A stretch of DNA of 64,000 nucleotides from DATAEG01 sp963703085 (GCA_963703085.1 OY969789.1:124001-188000), one strand, 5' to 3'. Counted from the stretch's first letter, positions 1 to 9,465 are shown. The notes: generated from the letters alone by a model not told the origin. Made by a program: numbers and translations.

Positions 1-437
1 AGTTGCGCGTCCTCGGTGAGCACGCGCAGATCGCAGGCCAGCGCGAGCTGGAATCCGGCGCCCACCGCGTGCCCTTGCACCGCTGCGATGCTGAGCAGCT
101 CAGGTCGGGCCAGCCACCCAAAGGCTGCCTGGAATTGCTCGATGGCCTCGGCTGCCTCGTGCTCGGGCATCGTCGCCAGATCGGCGAACGACACTGCGTC
201 GGGCAATCCACCCGGCGAGAACATGGCCCGATCCAGACCGGCCGAGAAGGACGCGCCGGCCGCGCGCACGACGACGACGCGGACGGCAGCGGGCAGGGCG
301 CCGCCGACCGCGCGCAGCCCAGCCCACATCCGCGGGGTTTGCGCGTTCAATCGGTCGGGACGATCCAAGAGAACAGTCGCGATCGGGCCGTCGACTGTGG
401 CGTGGAGACCGGATCCGCTGGGCAGGTCGATCTCCAT
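1..437 (-). CDS. Enoyl-CoA hydratase/isomerase family protein (3' end outside window)
   Basis: The first 145 codons of a crotonase-fold protein are present; the gene runs off the left edge. The N-terminal block has the beta-strand pattern IATVLLDRPDRLNAQ. The first oxyanion-hole segment is FSAGLD and the second is GHAVGAGFQLALACDLRV, so both halves of the CoA-thioester-binding oxyanion hole are intact. The family hydrates or isomerises acyl-CoA thioesters in the cytosol; the catalytic acid region lies outside the window, so the exact reaction cannot be assigned. The ATG start is preceded by GGAG about 8 bases upstream. It lies 15 bases downstream of the small HTH gene on the same strand and is probably co-transcribed with it. 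Confidence 0.85.
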   Translation of the reverse strand, partial: MEIDLPSGSGLHATVDGPIATVLLDRPDRLNAQTPRMWAGLRAVGGALPAAVRVVVVRAAGASFSAGLDRAMFSPGGLPDAVSFADLATMPEHEAAEAIEQFQAAFGWLARPELLSIAAVQGHAVGAGFQLALACDLRVLTEDAQ

Positions 438-452
438 GCAACGCTCCTTGAG

Positions 453-665
453 TCAGGCTCGCGGCTTGCTGCGCGTCGCGCCTCCGCGACCGCGCAGGGC
501 GACCCCAGACTCTGCCAGCAAACGGTGCACGAATCCGTACGAGCGGCCGTGCTTGTCGGCCAGTTCCCGGATGCTGCGGCCCTTGGCGTAGTGCTTGGTG
601 ACCTCTTCGGCGAGCTTTTCGCGTGCCGCGCCGGTCACTCGGACGCCCTTTTCAAACTTTGCCAT
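453..665 (-). CDS. Small helix-turn-helix protein (70 aa)
   Basis: A basic 70-residue protein starting MAKFEKGVRVTGAAREKL. A single helix-turn-helix spans roughly residues 20-52, with GRSIRELADKHGRSYGFVHRLL as the predicted DNA-binding unit, followed by a short Arg/Gly-rich tail ending RSKPRA. Small HTH proteins of this kind are common in actinomycetes; from memory Rv1473A of mycobacteria is similar and also sits next to an ABC-F gene and an enoyl-CoA hydratase gene. It is probably a DNA-binding regulator, but target and ligand are unknown. It lies between ABC-F and enoyl-CoA hydratase genes on the same strand. Confidence 0.8.
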   Translation of the reverse strand: MAKFEKGVRVTGAAREKLAEEVTKHYAKGRSIRELADKHGRSYGFVHRLLAESGVALRGRGGATRSKPRA

Positions 666-756
666 TCTTGTTGCCCCCGTATCCGCGCCGCGCCGAGGAG
701 ACGCGGCGATGTGCTCACAGAGCCGCTGCAGCGGTTCGTCTGTCGCTTTCCGGAGG

Positions 757-2409
757 CTACGCGAGGGCCACTAGATCGGCCAACTGGTCGTTCCAACTGT
801 CCTCGATACCGTCCGGTAGCAGGATGACCTTCTCCGGCGCCAGCGCCTCGACGGCCCCTTCATCATGGGTAACGAGCACGATGGCCCCGCGGAAACTGCG
901 CAGCGCGTCGAGAACCTGCTGACGGCTCACCGGGTCCAGGTTGTTCGTCGGCTCGTCCAGCAGCAGGACATTTGCCGAACCGGTGACCAGCATCGCAAGC
1001 GAAAGCCGGGTCTTCTCTCCTCCGGAGAGCACTCCGGCCGGCTTGTTGACGTCGTCGCCGGAGAACAGGAACGCCCCGAGGATGGACCGCAACTGCGTGT
1101 CGGTAGGTGCCGCCGCGACGCCACCCACCTGCCCCATTCCGGGCACTAAGACGGATGCCGAACTGGCCGACCGCATGTTGTCCAGGACCGTCGCGTCGAT
1201 GTCGAGCGTCTCGTGTTCCTGGGCGTAGTAGCCCAGTCGCAGGCCGTGGCCCGGTACGACCTCACCGGTGTCGCACGTTTCGAGCCCGGCCAGCAAGCGC
1301 AGCAACGTCGTCTTGCCGGCACCGTTGAGACCCAGCACCACGACCCGCGACCCGCGGTCGATCGCCAGGTCGACGTCGGTGAACACCTCAAGGGAGCCGT
1401 ACGACTTCGACAGCCCGGACGCGGTGAGCGGGGTGCGACCGCACGGCGCCGGGTCCGGGAACCGGAGACGGGCCACTTTGTCGCCCTGCCGCTCGTCGGC
1501 CAACCCGGCCGCCAGCACGGCAGCGCGCCGGTCCATCTGGTGTGCGGCGCGCGCCTTTGTTGCCTTCGCGCGCATCTTGTCGGCCTGGCTGCGCAAGGTC
1601 TCGATCTTGCGCTCGGCATTGGCCCGCTCGCGGTGCCGGCGGCGTTCGTCGGTCTCGCGTTGCTTGAGGTAGGTCTGCCAGCCGACGTTGTAGATGTCCA
1701 GCACCGCGCGGTTGGCGTCCAGGTACCACACCTTGTTGACGACCGCCCCGAGCAGTTCCACGTCGTGGCTGATAACGATCAGGCCGCCCTTGTGCTGGCT
1801 GAGATAGCCGCGCAGCCAGGTGATCGAGTCGGCGTCAAGGTGGTTGGTGGGCTCGTCGAGCAGCAGGGTGGTGGGTTCGCCGCCGTTGTCCGCGAACAAG
1901 ATTCGAGCGAGCTCGATGCGACGGCGTTGACCGCCGGAGAGGGTGCGCAGCGGCTGACCGAGCACCCGGTCGGGCAGGCCGAGATTGGCGCAGATACGGG
2001 CCGCTGCACTTTCCGCGGCATATCCGCCGAGGGTCGCGAAGCGCTCCTCCAGGCGGCCGTACCGCTGCATGAGGGCGTCGTCGTCGGGCGACTCGGACAG
2101 CGCGATGCGGGTCTTGTCGATGTCCGTGCGCAGCCGGTCCAGATGACGCGCGGACAACACCCGATCACCGGCCACCGTGTCCAGATCACCGGTCCGCGGA
2201 TCCTGCGGCAGGTAGCCGACCGGACTGGTGGCCCGAACGGTTCCGGCGTAAGGAGCCGCTTCGGCGGCCAGGGTCCGCAGGCTCGTGGTCTTGCCGGCGC
2301 CATTGCGCCCTACCAGACCGATACGGTCGCCCGGCTGTACGCGCAGCGTGGTGGGCTCCAGCAGGATCCGCGAGCCAGCACGCAGCTCGAGATCGACTGC
2401 GGTGATCAT
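757..2409 (-). CDS. ABC-F family ATP-binding protein
   Basis: A 550-residue protein with two ABC cassettes and no membrane segment, as in the ABC-F family that acts on ribosomes in translation or antibiotic protection. Cassette 1 has Walker A GRNGAGKTT at residues 34-42, signature LSGGQRRRIELARIL and Walker B LLLDEPTNHLD. Cassette 2 has GLNGAGKTT near residue 347, LSGGEKTRLSLAML and LLLDEPTNNLD. Between them is a charged, Arg/Lys/Ala-rich linker (about residues 235-300) matching the interdomain P-site-tRNA-interaction motif. Both catalytic glutamates are present. From memory it corresponds to mycobacterial Rv1473. It is divergent from the zinc peptidase gene. Whether it protects against a drug or has a housekeeping role cannot be decided from sequence. 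Confidence 0.9.
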   Translation of the reverse strand: MITAVDLELRAGSRILLEPTTLRVQPGDRIGLVGRNGAGKTTSLRTLAAEAAPYAGTVRATSPVGYLPQDPRTGDLDTVAGDRVLSARHLDRLRTDIDKTRIALSESPDDDALMQRYGRLEERFATLGGYAAESAAARICANLGLPDRVLGQPLRTLSGGQRRRIELARILFADNGGEPTTLLLDEPTNHLDADSITWLRGYLSQHKGGLIVISHDVELLGAVVNKVWYLDANRAVLDIYNVGWQTYLKQRETDERRRHRERANAERKIETLRSQADKMRAKATKARAAHQMDRRAAVLAAGLADERQGDKVARLRFPDPAPCGRTPLTASGLSKSYGSLEVFTDVDLAIDRGSRVVVLGLNGAGKTTLLRLLAGLETCDTGEVVPGHGLRLGYYAQEHETLDIDATVLDNMRSASSASVLVPGMGQVGGVAAAPTDTQLRSILGAFLFSGDDVNKPAGVLSGGEKTRLSLAMLVTGSANVLLLDEPTNNLDPVSRQQVLDALRSFRGAIVLVTHDEGAVEALAPEKVILLPDGIEDSWNDQLADLVALA

Positions 2410-2559
2410 CGTGGAACTCCCGGTTCGGGCAGACTCGTCGCCGCTGTACGGGAGACGGTGCTTCGGTAGTGCATTCTATCGTGTGTCCGCACCTGCAATG
2501 CCGATCCACAGCCCGTCCGGACCTGATCCGGCGGTGCATGAAGGAGGTCGACTTCGCCG

Positions 2560-3492
2560 ATGCAGTACAACGACGATGCCAGGTTGAACACCAGTGAAGT
2601 CCAGGACACCCGGCGCAGCGGACTGCCCGGCGGCAAGGGCGCTGCAGCGTTGGGCGGTGGAGGTCTCGGAGTCGTCGGACTGGTGATCGTGGCAGTGCTC
2701 ACCCTCACCGGACACGGCAATCAGGCGCAAGAGGTGCAGACCGTCCTCGGTCAACTCGGCCAAGGCGGTGCTGCGGCGACGGCGGACAACCGCGAGATCG
2801 AACAGTCCTGCAAGACCGGCGCGGACGCCAACGACAAGCTCGAGTGCGCGATCGTCGCGGACATCGACTCGATCCAGAGCTATTGGACGGTCGAGTTGCC
2901 GAAGTTGGGCGCGAAGTACACCCAGTCGCCGACGATCTGGTTCACCGGCCAGGTGCAGACTGCCTGCGGTGCCGCCACCAGCGGAGCAGGTCCCTTCTAT
3001 TGCCCGGGCGACAGGCGGGTGTACATCGACCTCACCTTTTACGACGACCTGAAGAAGGAGTTCGGCGCCACCGGCGGACCGTTCGTGAACGCCTATGTTC
3101 TGGCCCACGAGTACGGGCATCACGTGCAGGACCTGCTCGGTACGGAGGCGAAAGTGCGGCCAGGACAGTCCGGGCCGACGTCCGGGTCGGTGCGCCTGGA
3201 ATTGCAGGCCGACTGTTACGCCGGAGTCTGGGCCAACCACGCCAGCACCGTGCCCGACGACACCGGCAAACCACTGATCACGAGCATCACCGACGAGGAC
3301 CTACGCAACGCGCTGGACGCAGCCAGCAGGATCGGCGACGACTACATCCAGAAGAACCTCGGCAACGGCCGGGTGGACACCAGCCAGTTCACCCACGGTT
3401 CGTCGGCCCAACGGCAGAAGTGGTTCACGACGGGCTACCAGGCGGGCACACCGGCGAGGTGCGACACCTTCAACACCAACAACCTCGGCTGA
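2560..3492 (+). CDS. Neutral zinc metallopeptidase (YpfJ family), membrane-anchored
   Basis: A 310-residue protein of the putative neutral zinc metallopeptidase family (Pfam Zn_peptidase). A short cytoplasmic N terminus with a Gly-rich stretch leads into one membrane segment at about residues 30-50, so the catalytic domain should lie outside the membrane. The zinc site is HEYGHH starting at His183 (His183, Glu184, His187), with a likely third ligand at Glu214 in LELQADCYAGVW. Cysteines at several positions suggest disulfides. The start is supported by AAGGAGGT at 2541-2548, though the 11-base spacing to ATG is slightly long. It is a single gene divergent from ABC-F; its substrate is unknown. 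Confidence 0.88.
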   Translation: MQYNDDARLNTSEVQDTRRSGLPGGKGAAALGGGGLGVVGLVIVAVLTLTGHGNQAQEVQTVLGQLGQGGAAATADNREIEQSCKTGADANDKLECAIVADIDSIQSYWTVELPKLGAKYTQSPTIWFTGQVQTACGAATSGAGPFYCPGDRRVYIDLTFYDDLKKEFGATGGPFVNAYVLAHEYGHHVQDLLGTEAKVRPGQSGPTSGSVRLELQADCYAGVWANHASTVPDDTGKPLITSITDEDLRNALDAASRIGDDYIQKNLGNGRVDTSQFTHGSSAQRQKWFTTGYQAGTPARCDTFNTNNLG

Positions 3493-3570
3493 GCGAATTT
3501 GCGTCGCCCTGCGTTGTTGCGGGCGGCCGCGCACTCACCGTGAGCGCCCGCATCGGCTCCGCGCACATTC

Positions 3571-4950
3571 TCAAAACGGAGGTGGGTCGAGCTCCTCCGG
3601 CACGGTTTCGCTGGGTGGATCCGGCGGGCCAGTCCTGGCTTCGACGGTTGTCGGTAGGGGTGGCGGTTGGGTGCGGTAGGTGTGGCCGGTGGGGCTGGTC
3701 CAGACGGTGGATCCGTCGGGTTGTCGTTCGGGTTGCCAGTGCGCGAGGTGTTTGCAGCGGTGATGCCGCCGACATAAGGGGTGCAGATTCCCTTCACACG
3801 TCGGTCCGCCGTCTTTGGCGGCGGTGAGGTGGTCGAGGTCGCAGGCGACGGCGGGGCGGGTGCAGGAGGCGAAGGTGCAGGTTTGGTCGCGGGCGATGAT
3901 GAACGCCGCCAACCGGGCCGGCGGCCGATACGTCCTGCTGCCGTAGTCCAGCAGCCGGCCCGAGTCGTCGGTGAGCAACCGCCGCCACGTGCCGGTCTCG
4001 TCCTTCGCGATGCGCCGCGCCATCGCCGCGGGGATCGGGCCGTACCCGGCCAACTCACCCGGCTGCTCATCCAGGCCGAGCAGGGTGGAGGCGGCGACGG
4101 TGAGCTGCACCGCCGGCCGCGCCCCATGCCGACGGGTCAACGCCGGATCAGCCAGCGCGGTGTCGGCCAGGGTGACCAACGCATCCGCGCGACGCTGATC
4201 CGCCGACCGGCTGTCGCCGCCGTTGCCGAAGATCGTTTCTGCGGCGAGGGCGTCGATCGCGGTCATGCACCGTGGCCGCGCCGTCGGCCGGGAGGTAGGC
4301 CCAGAGCTGGGCCATGCCGTGCAGGTCGGGGGTGAGCACCACCCGCCGCTGCTCCATCGCGTCGGCGTGCCGCTCCGCCTCACCCTTCGGGATCCAGCAG
4401 CAGCACCGCCCGCGTCACCGACGCCCGGAACTGGCTGACCGTCTGCTCCGCACGCCTTGTCGAGTACCCGTTCCTCGACCGCGCGGGCCACATCCGCGGA
4501 TCGAGGTGCATGACGGCCGAGGCGAGCAGCTCGGCGTGCCGGGCAGTGATGTCCCCGGCCCGCAACGCCGCCAGCGTCTTCCGCAGCGTGGTGGTGAGCA
4601 GCTCCGCGCGGTGCACCTGGGTGGCGGCGGTGGCCGGCGCGATGCGCAGTACCGCGGCGATCTCCTGGACCGACCACTTCTCGTTGCTCGGATCATCCCG
4701 GGAGATCGCCGCCAACAGCTCGATCTGCCGGGCCGCGTCGAACCCGGCCTGCCGACGCAACACCACCAGCAGATCGACCCGACCGATATCCGACAGACTC
4801 GAGAGGTTCGCGAACTGGGCGGCGTGCATCGAATCCGGGGTCGGCGCCAAGCTCCGCCAGGGTGGCGATGGAGTCGTCGGGAAGGGTCAGCACGTCGATC
4901 GGCGACGGCACGTACCCCTCGCCACTAGTGCTGTTGTCCCCGTTGTGCAT
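3571..4950 (-). pseudogene. DUF222/HNH endonuclease gene, disrupted by several frameshifts
   Basis: Conceptual joining of three reading frames gives a typical actinobacterial DUF222-HNH protein of about 450 residues. It starts MHNGDNSTSGEGYVPSP, continues through an alpha-helical DUF222 domain (PDSMHAAQFANLSSLSDIG and beyond) and ends with an HNH domain (ACDLDHLTAAKDGG, then NLHPLCRRHHRCKH). The frame changes near 4850, twice with compensation near 4490 and 4455, again at the CCC run at 4383-4385, and at about 4267. The last two look like single-base insertions, since removing one base restores EGEAERHADAMEQRRV and ATVMTAIDALAAET. The catalytic HNH residues are intact. Such genes are often multicopy and repeat-derived, so this may be true decay; sequencing error is the alternative. 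Confidence 0.8.
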
Positions 4951-5201
4951 GACCCAATTTTAGGTCGAGGCACTGACATTTTCGGGCTATCCACAGACCC
5001 AATTTCGAAGAGTCTGCCCCTACTGCATAAGGCGAAACGACGCGAGAGGCCGCGAAGCGAGCCAGCCAGACCTGAGCGAGAACCGCACCCGACAGCGCAA
5101 CCCACGAGCCACGCATCCGTCGCTGCCTGAAGTAAACCGGACCACGCCGGAACAGGGAGCGGACAAGTACCGAGCTGGAACCGCTATCCGCGGCGCAACG
5201 A

Positions 5202-5543
5202 TCAGACGTTGAACCCCAGCGCGCGCAGTTGCTCGCGGCCATCGTCGGTGATCTTGTCCGGGCCCCATGGCGGCATCCAGACCCAGTTGATCACCAAGGA
5301 CTTCACCAGCGGCTTCGGGCCGCCGGTCAAGGCGGCCTGCGCCTGGTCCTCGATCACGTCGGTCAGCGGGCAGGCCGCGGAAGTCAGCGTCATATCGAGC
5401 GTGACCGAAGCATCATCTTCGATGTGGACGTCGTAGACCAGGCCGAGGTCGACGACATTGATGCCCAGCTCAGGGTCGACGACGTCGCGCATCGCCTCTT
5501 CCACGTCATCCTGCGACGGCTTCTCCAGCACCAGGTCAGTCAT
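5202..5543 (-). CDS. sufT: SufT-like metal-sulfur cluster biosynthesis protein (MIP18/DUF59 family)
   Basis: A 113-residue protein starting MTDLVLEKPSQDDVEEAM. It carries the DUF59 hallmarks VVDPELGINVVDLGLVYDV and a conserved cysteine in TSAACPLTDVIE, followed by the WVWMPPWGPDKI segment near the C terminus. Family members help mature or transfer Fe-S clusters in the cytosol. The ATG at 5543 overlaps the stop of sufU by 4 bases (ATGA), which fixes the start and implies translational coupling. It is the last gene of the suf operon. A PaaD-like role is less likely because no phenylacetate genes are nearby. Confidence 0.92.
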   Translation of the reverse strand: MTDLVLEKPSQDDVEEAMRDVVDPELGINVVDLGLVYDVHIEDDASVTLDMTLTSAACPLTDVIEDQAQAALTGGPKPLVKSLVINWVWMPPWGPDKITDDGREQLRALGFNV

Positions 5544-6001
5544 GACTGAACTCCCACTCCGGCCGTCGCCTCTGCGACAGCGCTCTTCATCGCCATCCAG
5601 CCCAGCAGCGCGCACTTCACCCGCGCCGGGTACTTCGCCACGCCCTCGAAAGCCACCGCATCGTCGAGCCGATCGGCATCGTCTTGGGTGAGTTGCGCCT
5701 CGCCGCGGGACTGCATCAGTTCCAAGAAGCGTTCCTGCAGCTTGATCGCTTCGCTGACCGGTTTGCCGACGACCAGGTCGGACATCACCGAGGTGGACGC
5801 CTGACTGATCGAGCAGCCTTCGCCGTCCCAGCTCAGCGTGTCGATGGTGTCGCCGGACAGGTGCACGCGCAGGGTGACCTCGTCGCCGCAGGTGGGATTC
5901 ACGTGGTGAACTTCCGCATCGAACGGGTCGACCAGACCACGGTGCTGCGGGTTCTTGTAATGGTCCAGGATGATCTCCTGGTACATCGACTCGGTATTCA
6001 T
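5540..6001 (-). CDS. sufU: Fe-S cluster assembly sulfur acceptor SufU
   Basis: A 153-residue IscU/SufU-fold protein. The zinc and sulfur-transfer ligands are all visible: Cys38 and Asp40 in NPTCGD, Cys63 in GEGCSIS, and Cys130 in VKCALLGW. The 18-20 residue insertion between Cys63 and Cys130 is typical of SufU rather than IscU, which fits a zinc-dependent sulfurtransferase accepting persulfide from SufS. It lies 121 bases downstream of sufS and is coupled to sufT by a 4-base overlap. The ATG start MNTESMYQEIILDHYKNP matches the family start. Confidence 0.95.
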   Translation of the reverse strand: MNTESMYQEIILDHYKNPQHRGLVDPFDAEVHHVNPTCGDEVTLRVHLSGDTIDTLSWDGEGCSISQASTSVMSDLVVGKPVSEAIKLQERFLELMQSRGEAQLTQDDADRLDDAVAFEGVAKYPARVKCALLGWMAMKSAVAEATAGVGVQS

Positions 6002-6122
6002 CGCGCCGCCTCAATTCCTCTGGCGCCGGCCTCCGCAAGCTCCGCTGGACGCACGCACCTGGACCTACGGTCGGTGCGGTTCACGGCAGCTATTGCGCCA
6101 GGCGCCCCGAGTCCGTGGCCAA

Positions 6123-7376
6123 TCACGAAAACATCCTTTGCACTGTGGCGACTCCTTCGACGAGGGCATCGACCTCGGCCGGCGTGGTGTACACCCCGAA
6201 TGACGCGCGGGTGGTCGCCGTTATTCCGTAGCGCACGCAGACCGGTCGAGCGCAGTGATGACCTGCACGGACCGCAATGCCCTGCTCGTCGAGCAGTTGC
6301 GCCACGTCGTGCGGGTGGATGCCGGCTACCGCGAACGAGATCGTCGCCCCCCGATCGACCGCATCGGTCGGGCCGATGATGCGCACGCCGTCAAGCGTGG
6401 CCAGCCCGGTCAAAGCCTGCTCGGTGAGCTCTTGTTCGTGCGCCTCGATGGCGTCCATCCCGATCGCTGACACGTAGTCGACGGCAGCGCCCAGCCCCAC
6501 CGCCTGCGCAATCATCGGCGTACCGGCCTCGAAGCGATGCGGTGGCGCCGCATACGTGGTCCCGGTCATGTCGACGGTTTCGATCATCTCGCCACCGGCG
6601 AGGAACGGCGGCATCTCGGCGAGCAGGTCGTACCGGCCCCAGAGCGCACCGACGCCGGTCGGGCCGTACAGCTTGTGGCCGGTGAACGCGACGAAGTCCG
6701 CACCCAGCTCCTGCACGTCGACAGCGCGGTGCGGAACGGCCTGCGCTGCGTCCACGACGCTCAGCGCGCCCACTTCGCGCGCTCGGTCGGTGATCCGGCG
6801 TACCGGGTTCACCGTGCCGAGCGAGTTGGACTGGTGCACGAAGGAGACGACTTTGGTGCGCTCGTTGATGACCGAGTCGATTTCCTCGTCGATCAACCTG
6901 CCCTCGTCGGTCAGGCGGAGCCAGCGGAACGTCGCACCGGTGCGCTGCGCGAGCAACTGCCACGGAACGATGTTGGAGTGGTGCTCCATCTCGGTGACGA
7001 CGATCTCGTCCCCCGGACCGAGCCGGAAACGCTCCGCACCAGGCGTGGTCGTCGCGTTCGACAGGGAATAGGCGACGAGGTTCAGCGCCTCGGTGATGTT
7101 GCGGGTGAACACGATCTCGTCGCGGTTGGGTGCATTGAGGAATGCGGCAACCTTGTCCCGGGCGCCCTCGAACGCGTTGGTCGCCTCCGACCCGAGCGTG
7201 TGCACCGCCCGGGCCACGTTCGAGTAATGATTCGCGTAGAACTCGGTGACTGCGTCCAGCACCTGCTGCGGCTTCTGCGCGCTGTTCGCGCTGTCCAGGT
7301 ACACCAGCGGATGGCCGTGGACTTCCCGACCCAGGATCGGGAAGTCCTTGCGCACGACTTCAACGTCAAAGGTCAT
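6123..7376 (-). CDS. sufS: Cysteine desulfurase SufS
   Basis: A 417-residue group II cysteine desulfurase, the normal length for SufS. The PLP-binding lysine is Lys235 in FTGHKLYGPTG and the persulfide-carrying cysteine is Cys375 in RAGHHCARPVC, which has the short loop typical of SufS. TEMEHHSN and VVDAAQAVPH are PLP-site motifs. It removes sulfur from cysteine and passes it to SufU. The ATG start (MTFDVEVVRKDFPIL) has an AGGAGGT-like sequence just upstream in the 74-base gap after sufC. It belongs to the sufRBDCSUT cluster. Confidence 0.96.
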   Translation of the reverse strand: MTFDVEVVRKDFPILGREVHGHPLVYLDSANSAQKPQQVLDAVTEFYANHYSNVARAVHTLGSEATNAFEGARDKVAAFLNAPNRDEIVFTRNITEALNLVAYSLSNATTTPGAERFRLGPGDEIVVTEMEHHSNIVPWQLLAQRTGATFRWLRLTDEGRLIDEEIDSVINERTKVVSFVHQSNSLGTVNPVRRITDRAREVGALSVVDAAQAVPHRAVDVQELGADFVAFTGHKLYGPTGVGALWGRYDLLAEMPPFLAGGEMIETVDMTGTTYAAPPHRFEAGTPMIAQAVGLGAAVDYVSAIGMDAIEAHEQELTEQALTGLATLDGVRIIGPTDAVDRGATISFAVAGIHPHDVAQLLDEQGIAVRAGHHCARPVCVRYGITATTRASFGVYTTPAEVDALVEGVATVQRMFS

Positions 7377-7450
7377 GCTGCCGACCTCCTTTTGCTTGTC
7401 GGGGTCCCGCGGAAGCGTGGAGCGTAGTTTGCGACACGGGTTTCGTGGGG

Positions 7451-8203
7451 TTAAGCCTTTGCGGTCTCGTTGACGCCGAACCGTGCGTAGCCCTCGTTCT
7501 CCAGGCGGTCGGCCAGTTCGGCACCACCGGACTCGACGATCCGGCCGTCGAAGAACACGTGCACGAAGTCGGGCTTGATGTAGCGCAGGATCCGCGTGTA
7601 GTGCGTAATCAGCAGGGTGCCGACGCCGGTCTCGCGGACCTTGTTGACGCCTTCACTGACGACCCGCAACGCGTCGACATCGAGGCCGGAGTCGGTCTCG
7701 TCGAGGATCGCGATCTTCGGCCGCAACAGCCCCATCTGCAGGATCTCGTGGCGCTTCTTCTCACCGCCGGAGAAACCCTCGTTCACGTTGCGCTCGGCAA
7801 AGGCCTTGTCCATCTCGAGGACGCTCATCGCGTCGTTCACTTCCTTGACCCAGGTGCGCAGCTTCGGCGCCTCGCCGCGCACCGCGGTGGCCGCGGTACG
7901 CAGGAAGTTCGACACGGAGACGCCGGGCACCTCGACCGGGTACTGCATGGCGAGGAACAGGCCGGCCCGGGCGCGCTCGTCGACCTTCATCGACAGCACG
8001 TCCTCACCGTCCAGGAGGACCGTGCCGGAGGTGACCGTGTACTTCGGGTGACCGGCGATCGAGTAGGCCAGCGTGGACTTGCCGGAGCCGTTGGGGCCCA
8101 TGACCGCGTGGGTCTCACCGGAGTGGACCGTGAGGTCGACACCCTTCAGGATCTCGGTGTCTTCGACGGCGACGTGCAGGTCGCGAACTTCAAGCGTGGT
8201 CAC
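7451..8203 (-). CDS. sufC: Fe-S cluster assembly ATPase SufC
   Basis: A 250-residue ABC-type ATPase. Walker A is MGPNGSGKST at about residues 34-43, the signature is GFSGGEKKRHEILQM and Walker B is IAILDETDSGLDVDALR. SufC forms the SufBC2D scaffold complex in the cytosol and powers Fe-S cluster assembly. The GTG start overlaps the stop of sufD by 4 bases (GTGA), so SufD and SufC should be made in coupled amounts. All catalytic residues are present. Confidence 0.96.
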   Translation of the reverse strand: MTTLEVRDLHVAVEDTEILKGVDLTVHSGETHAVMGPNGSGKSTLAYSIAGHPKYTVTSGTVLLDGEDVLSMKVDERARAGLFLAMQYPVEVPGVSVSNFLRTAATAVRGEAPKLRTWVKEVNDAMSVLEMDKAFAERNVNEGFSGGEKKRHEILQMGLLRPKIAILDETDSGLDVDALRVVSEGVNKVRETGVGTLLITHYTRILRYIKPDFVHVFFDGRIVESGGAELADRLENEGYARFGVNETAKA

Positions 8204-9358
8204 GCAATCTCTCCATCATTGTCGTTGGTGAAGCCCAGCCGGGACTCGACTCGGCGCATCAGCCGGTCGCGGAGCTCGGGAACCTCGATGCCTTCGATCA
8301 CTTCGGCGAAGAATCCGCGAACAACCAGGCGGCGCGCCTCGTCCTCCGGGATTCCGCGCGCCTGCAGGTAGAACAACTGCAGGTCGTCGAACCTTCCGGT
8401 AGCACTGGCATGCCCGGCGCTGACGATCTCCCCGGTCTCGATCTCCAGGTTCGGCACCGAGTCGGCCCGGGCACCGTCGGACAGCAGCAGGTTGCGGTTC
8501 ATCTCGAAGGTCTTCGTGCCGGTCGCGGTGGGTCGGATCCGCACGTCGCCGATCCAGACGGTGCGCGCCGACTGGCCGAGCAGCGCGTTCTTGTAGAGCA
8601 CGTCGGAGGTGCACTCAGGCATCGAGTGGTCGACGAACAGCCGGCTCTCGAAGTGCTGGTGCTCACCGGCGAAAGTGACGCCGCGCAGTTCGGCCGTGCC
8701 GCCCGGGCCGGCGAAGCGCACCGTCGGCACGACACGCACCACGCCACCGCCGAGGGTCACGTTGACGAACCGGTAGGTCGCATCGCGCCCGACCAAGCGC
8801 GGCATAGGACGACAACTGCACCGAATCGTTGGCGGCGTCGTTCACCGACACCACGGTGAGCGACGACCCGTCACCGAGCACGAACTCGATGTTGGCAGCC
8901 ACCTGGATCGTCCCGGCGTGGTCGATCACCAGGGTCGCGACGGCATTGGCGCCGACCTCAACCACATGGTGGCTGTAGCCCTTGCCGCTGACCCCCTCGC
9001 GGCGCAGCACAATCGGTTCACTCAACTGGGCACCGGCGTCGACGCGGACGTGTAAACCGCGCTCGGCATGCGCCATCGCCAGCGCGCTGACCCGGTCCGC
9101 CGGCGTCAGTGCGGCACCGAAGGCAGCCAGCTCCGACGGTGTCACCGTCTCGACCGTCGCACCATCGGGAACGGTGTTCTCCCCGTCGATGACCCCGTCC
9201 GGCGTGAACGGCTCGAAGAACTGCCGGACCCGGGCCAGCGGCGTGAACCGCCAGTCCTCGTCCTTGCTGGTCGGGATCTCGAACGCGTCGGGATCCCGTG
9301 AGGTGAACCGCTCGGACGGCGAGCCAGTCACGTGCGGCTTCTCGATAGTTGTCGTCAT
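8200..9358 (-). CDS. sufD: Fe-S cluster assembly protein SufD, split by one frameshift
   Basis: SufD is the scaffold partner of SufB and SufC. The N-terminal part (from MTTTIEKPHVTGSPSERF through VVSVNDAANDSVQLSSY) lies in one frame from 9358 to about 8810. The C-terminal part (LVGRDATYRFVNVTLGGG through the family's HASATGRFDDLQLFYLQARGI block) lies in another frame from about 8805 to 8200. The two parts join end to end without missing conserved sequence, so a single-base indel at about 8790-8815 accounts for the break. Because suf is normally the only Fe-S system in actinobacteria, a sequencing error is more likely than loss. sufD follows sufB by 107 bases and overlaps sufC by 4. Confidence 0.88.
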
Positions 9359-9378
9359 CCTCGTCTTTCAGTCAGCAC

Positions 9379-9408
9379 TTCTGTAACTCTGGGATTTCTG
9401 TAGCTCTG
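9379..9408. repeat. Short direct repeat in the sufB-sufD spacer
   Basis: Two copies of a 13-base unit, TTCTGTAACTCTG (9379-9391) and TTCTGTAGCTCTG (9396-9408), lie with a 17-base period between sufB and sufD. They differ at one base and are AT-rich for this window. No function can be assigned. Confidence 0.4.
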
Positions 9409-9465
9409 CCTTCGGGGTCCCCGACAAGTCTTCGAGGCCCTGGGCGAGAAAACTTGGTGGAGTAA

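Noticed and set aside
1213..2469. Long open frame on the plus strand opposite the ABC-F gene
   Set aside because: It is an antisense shadow caused by high GC codon bias; it has no domain pattern, while the minus-strand ABC-F gene has all its motifs.
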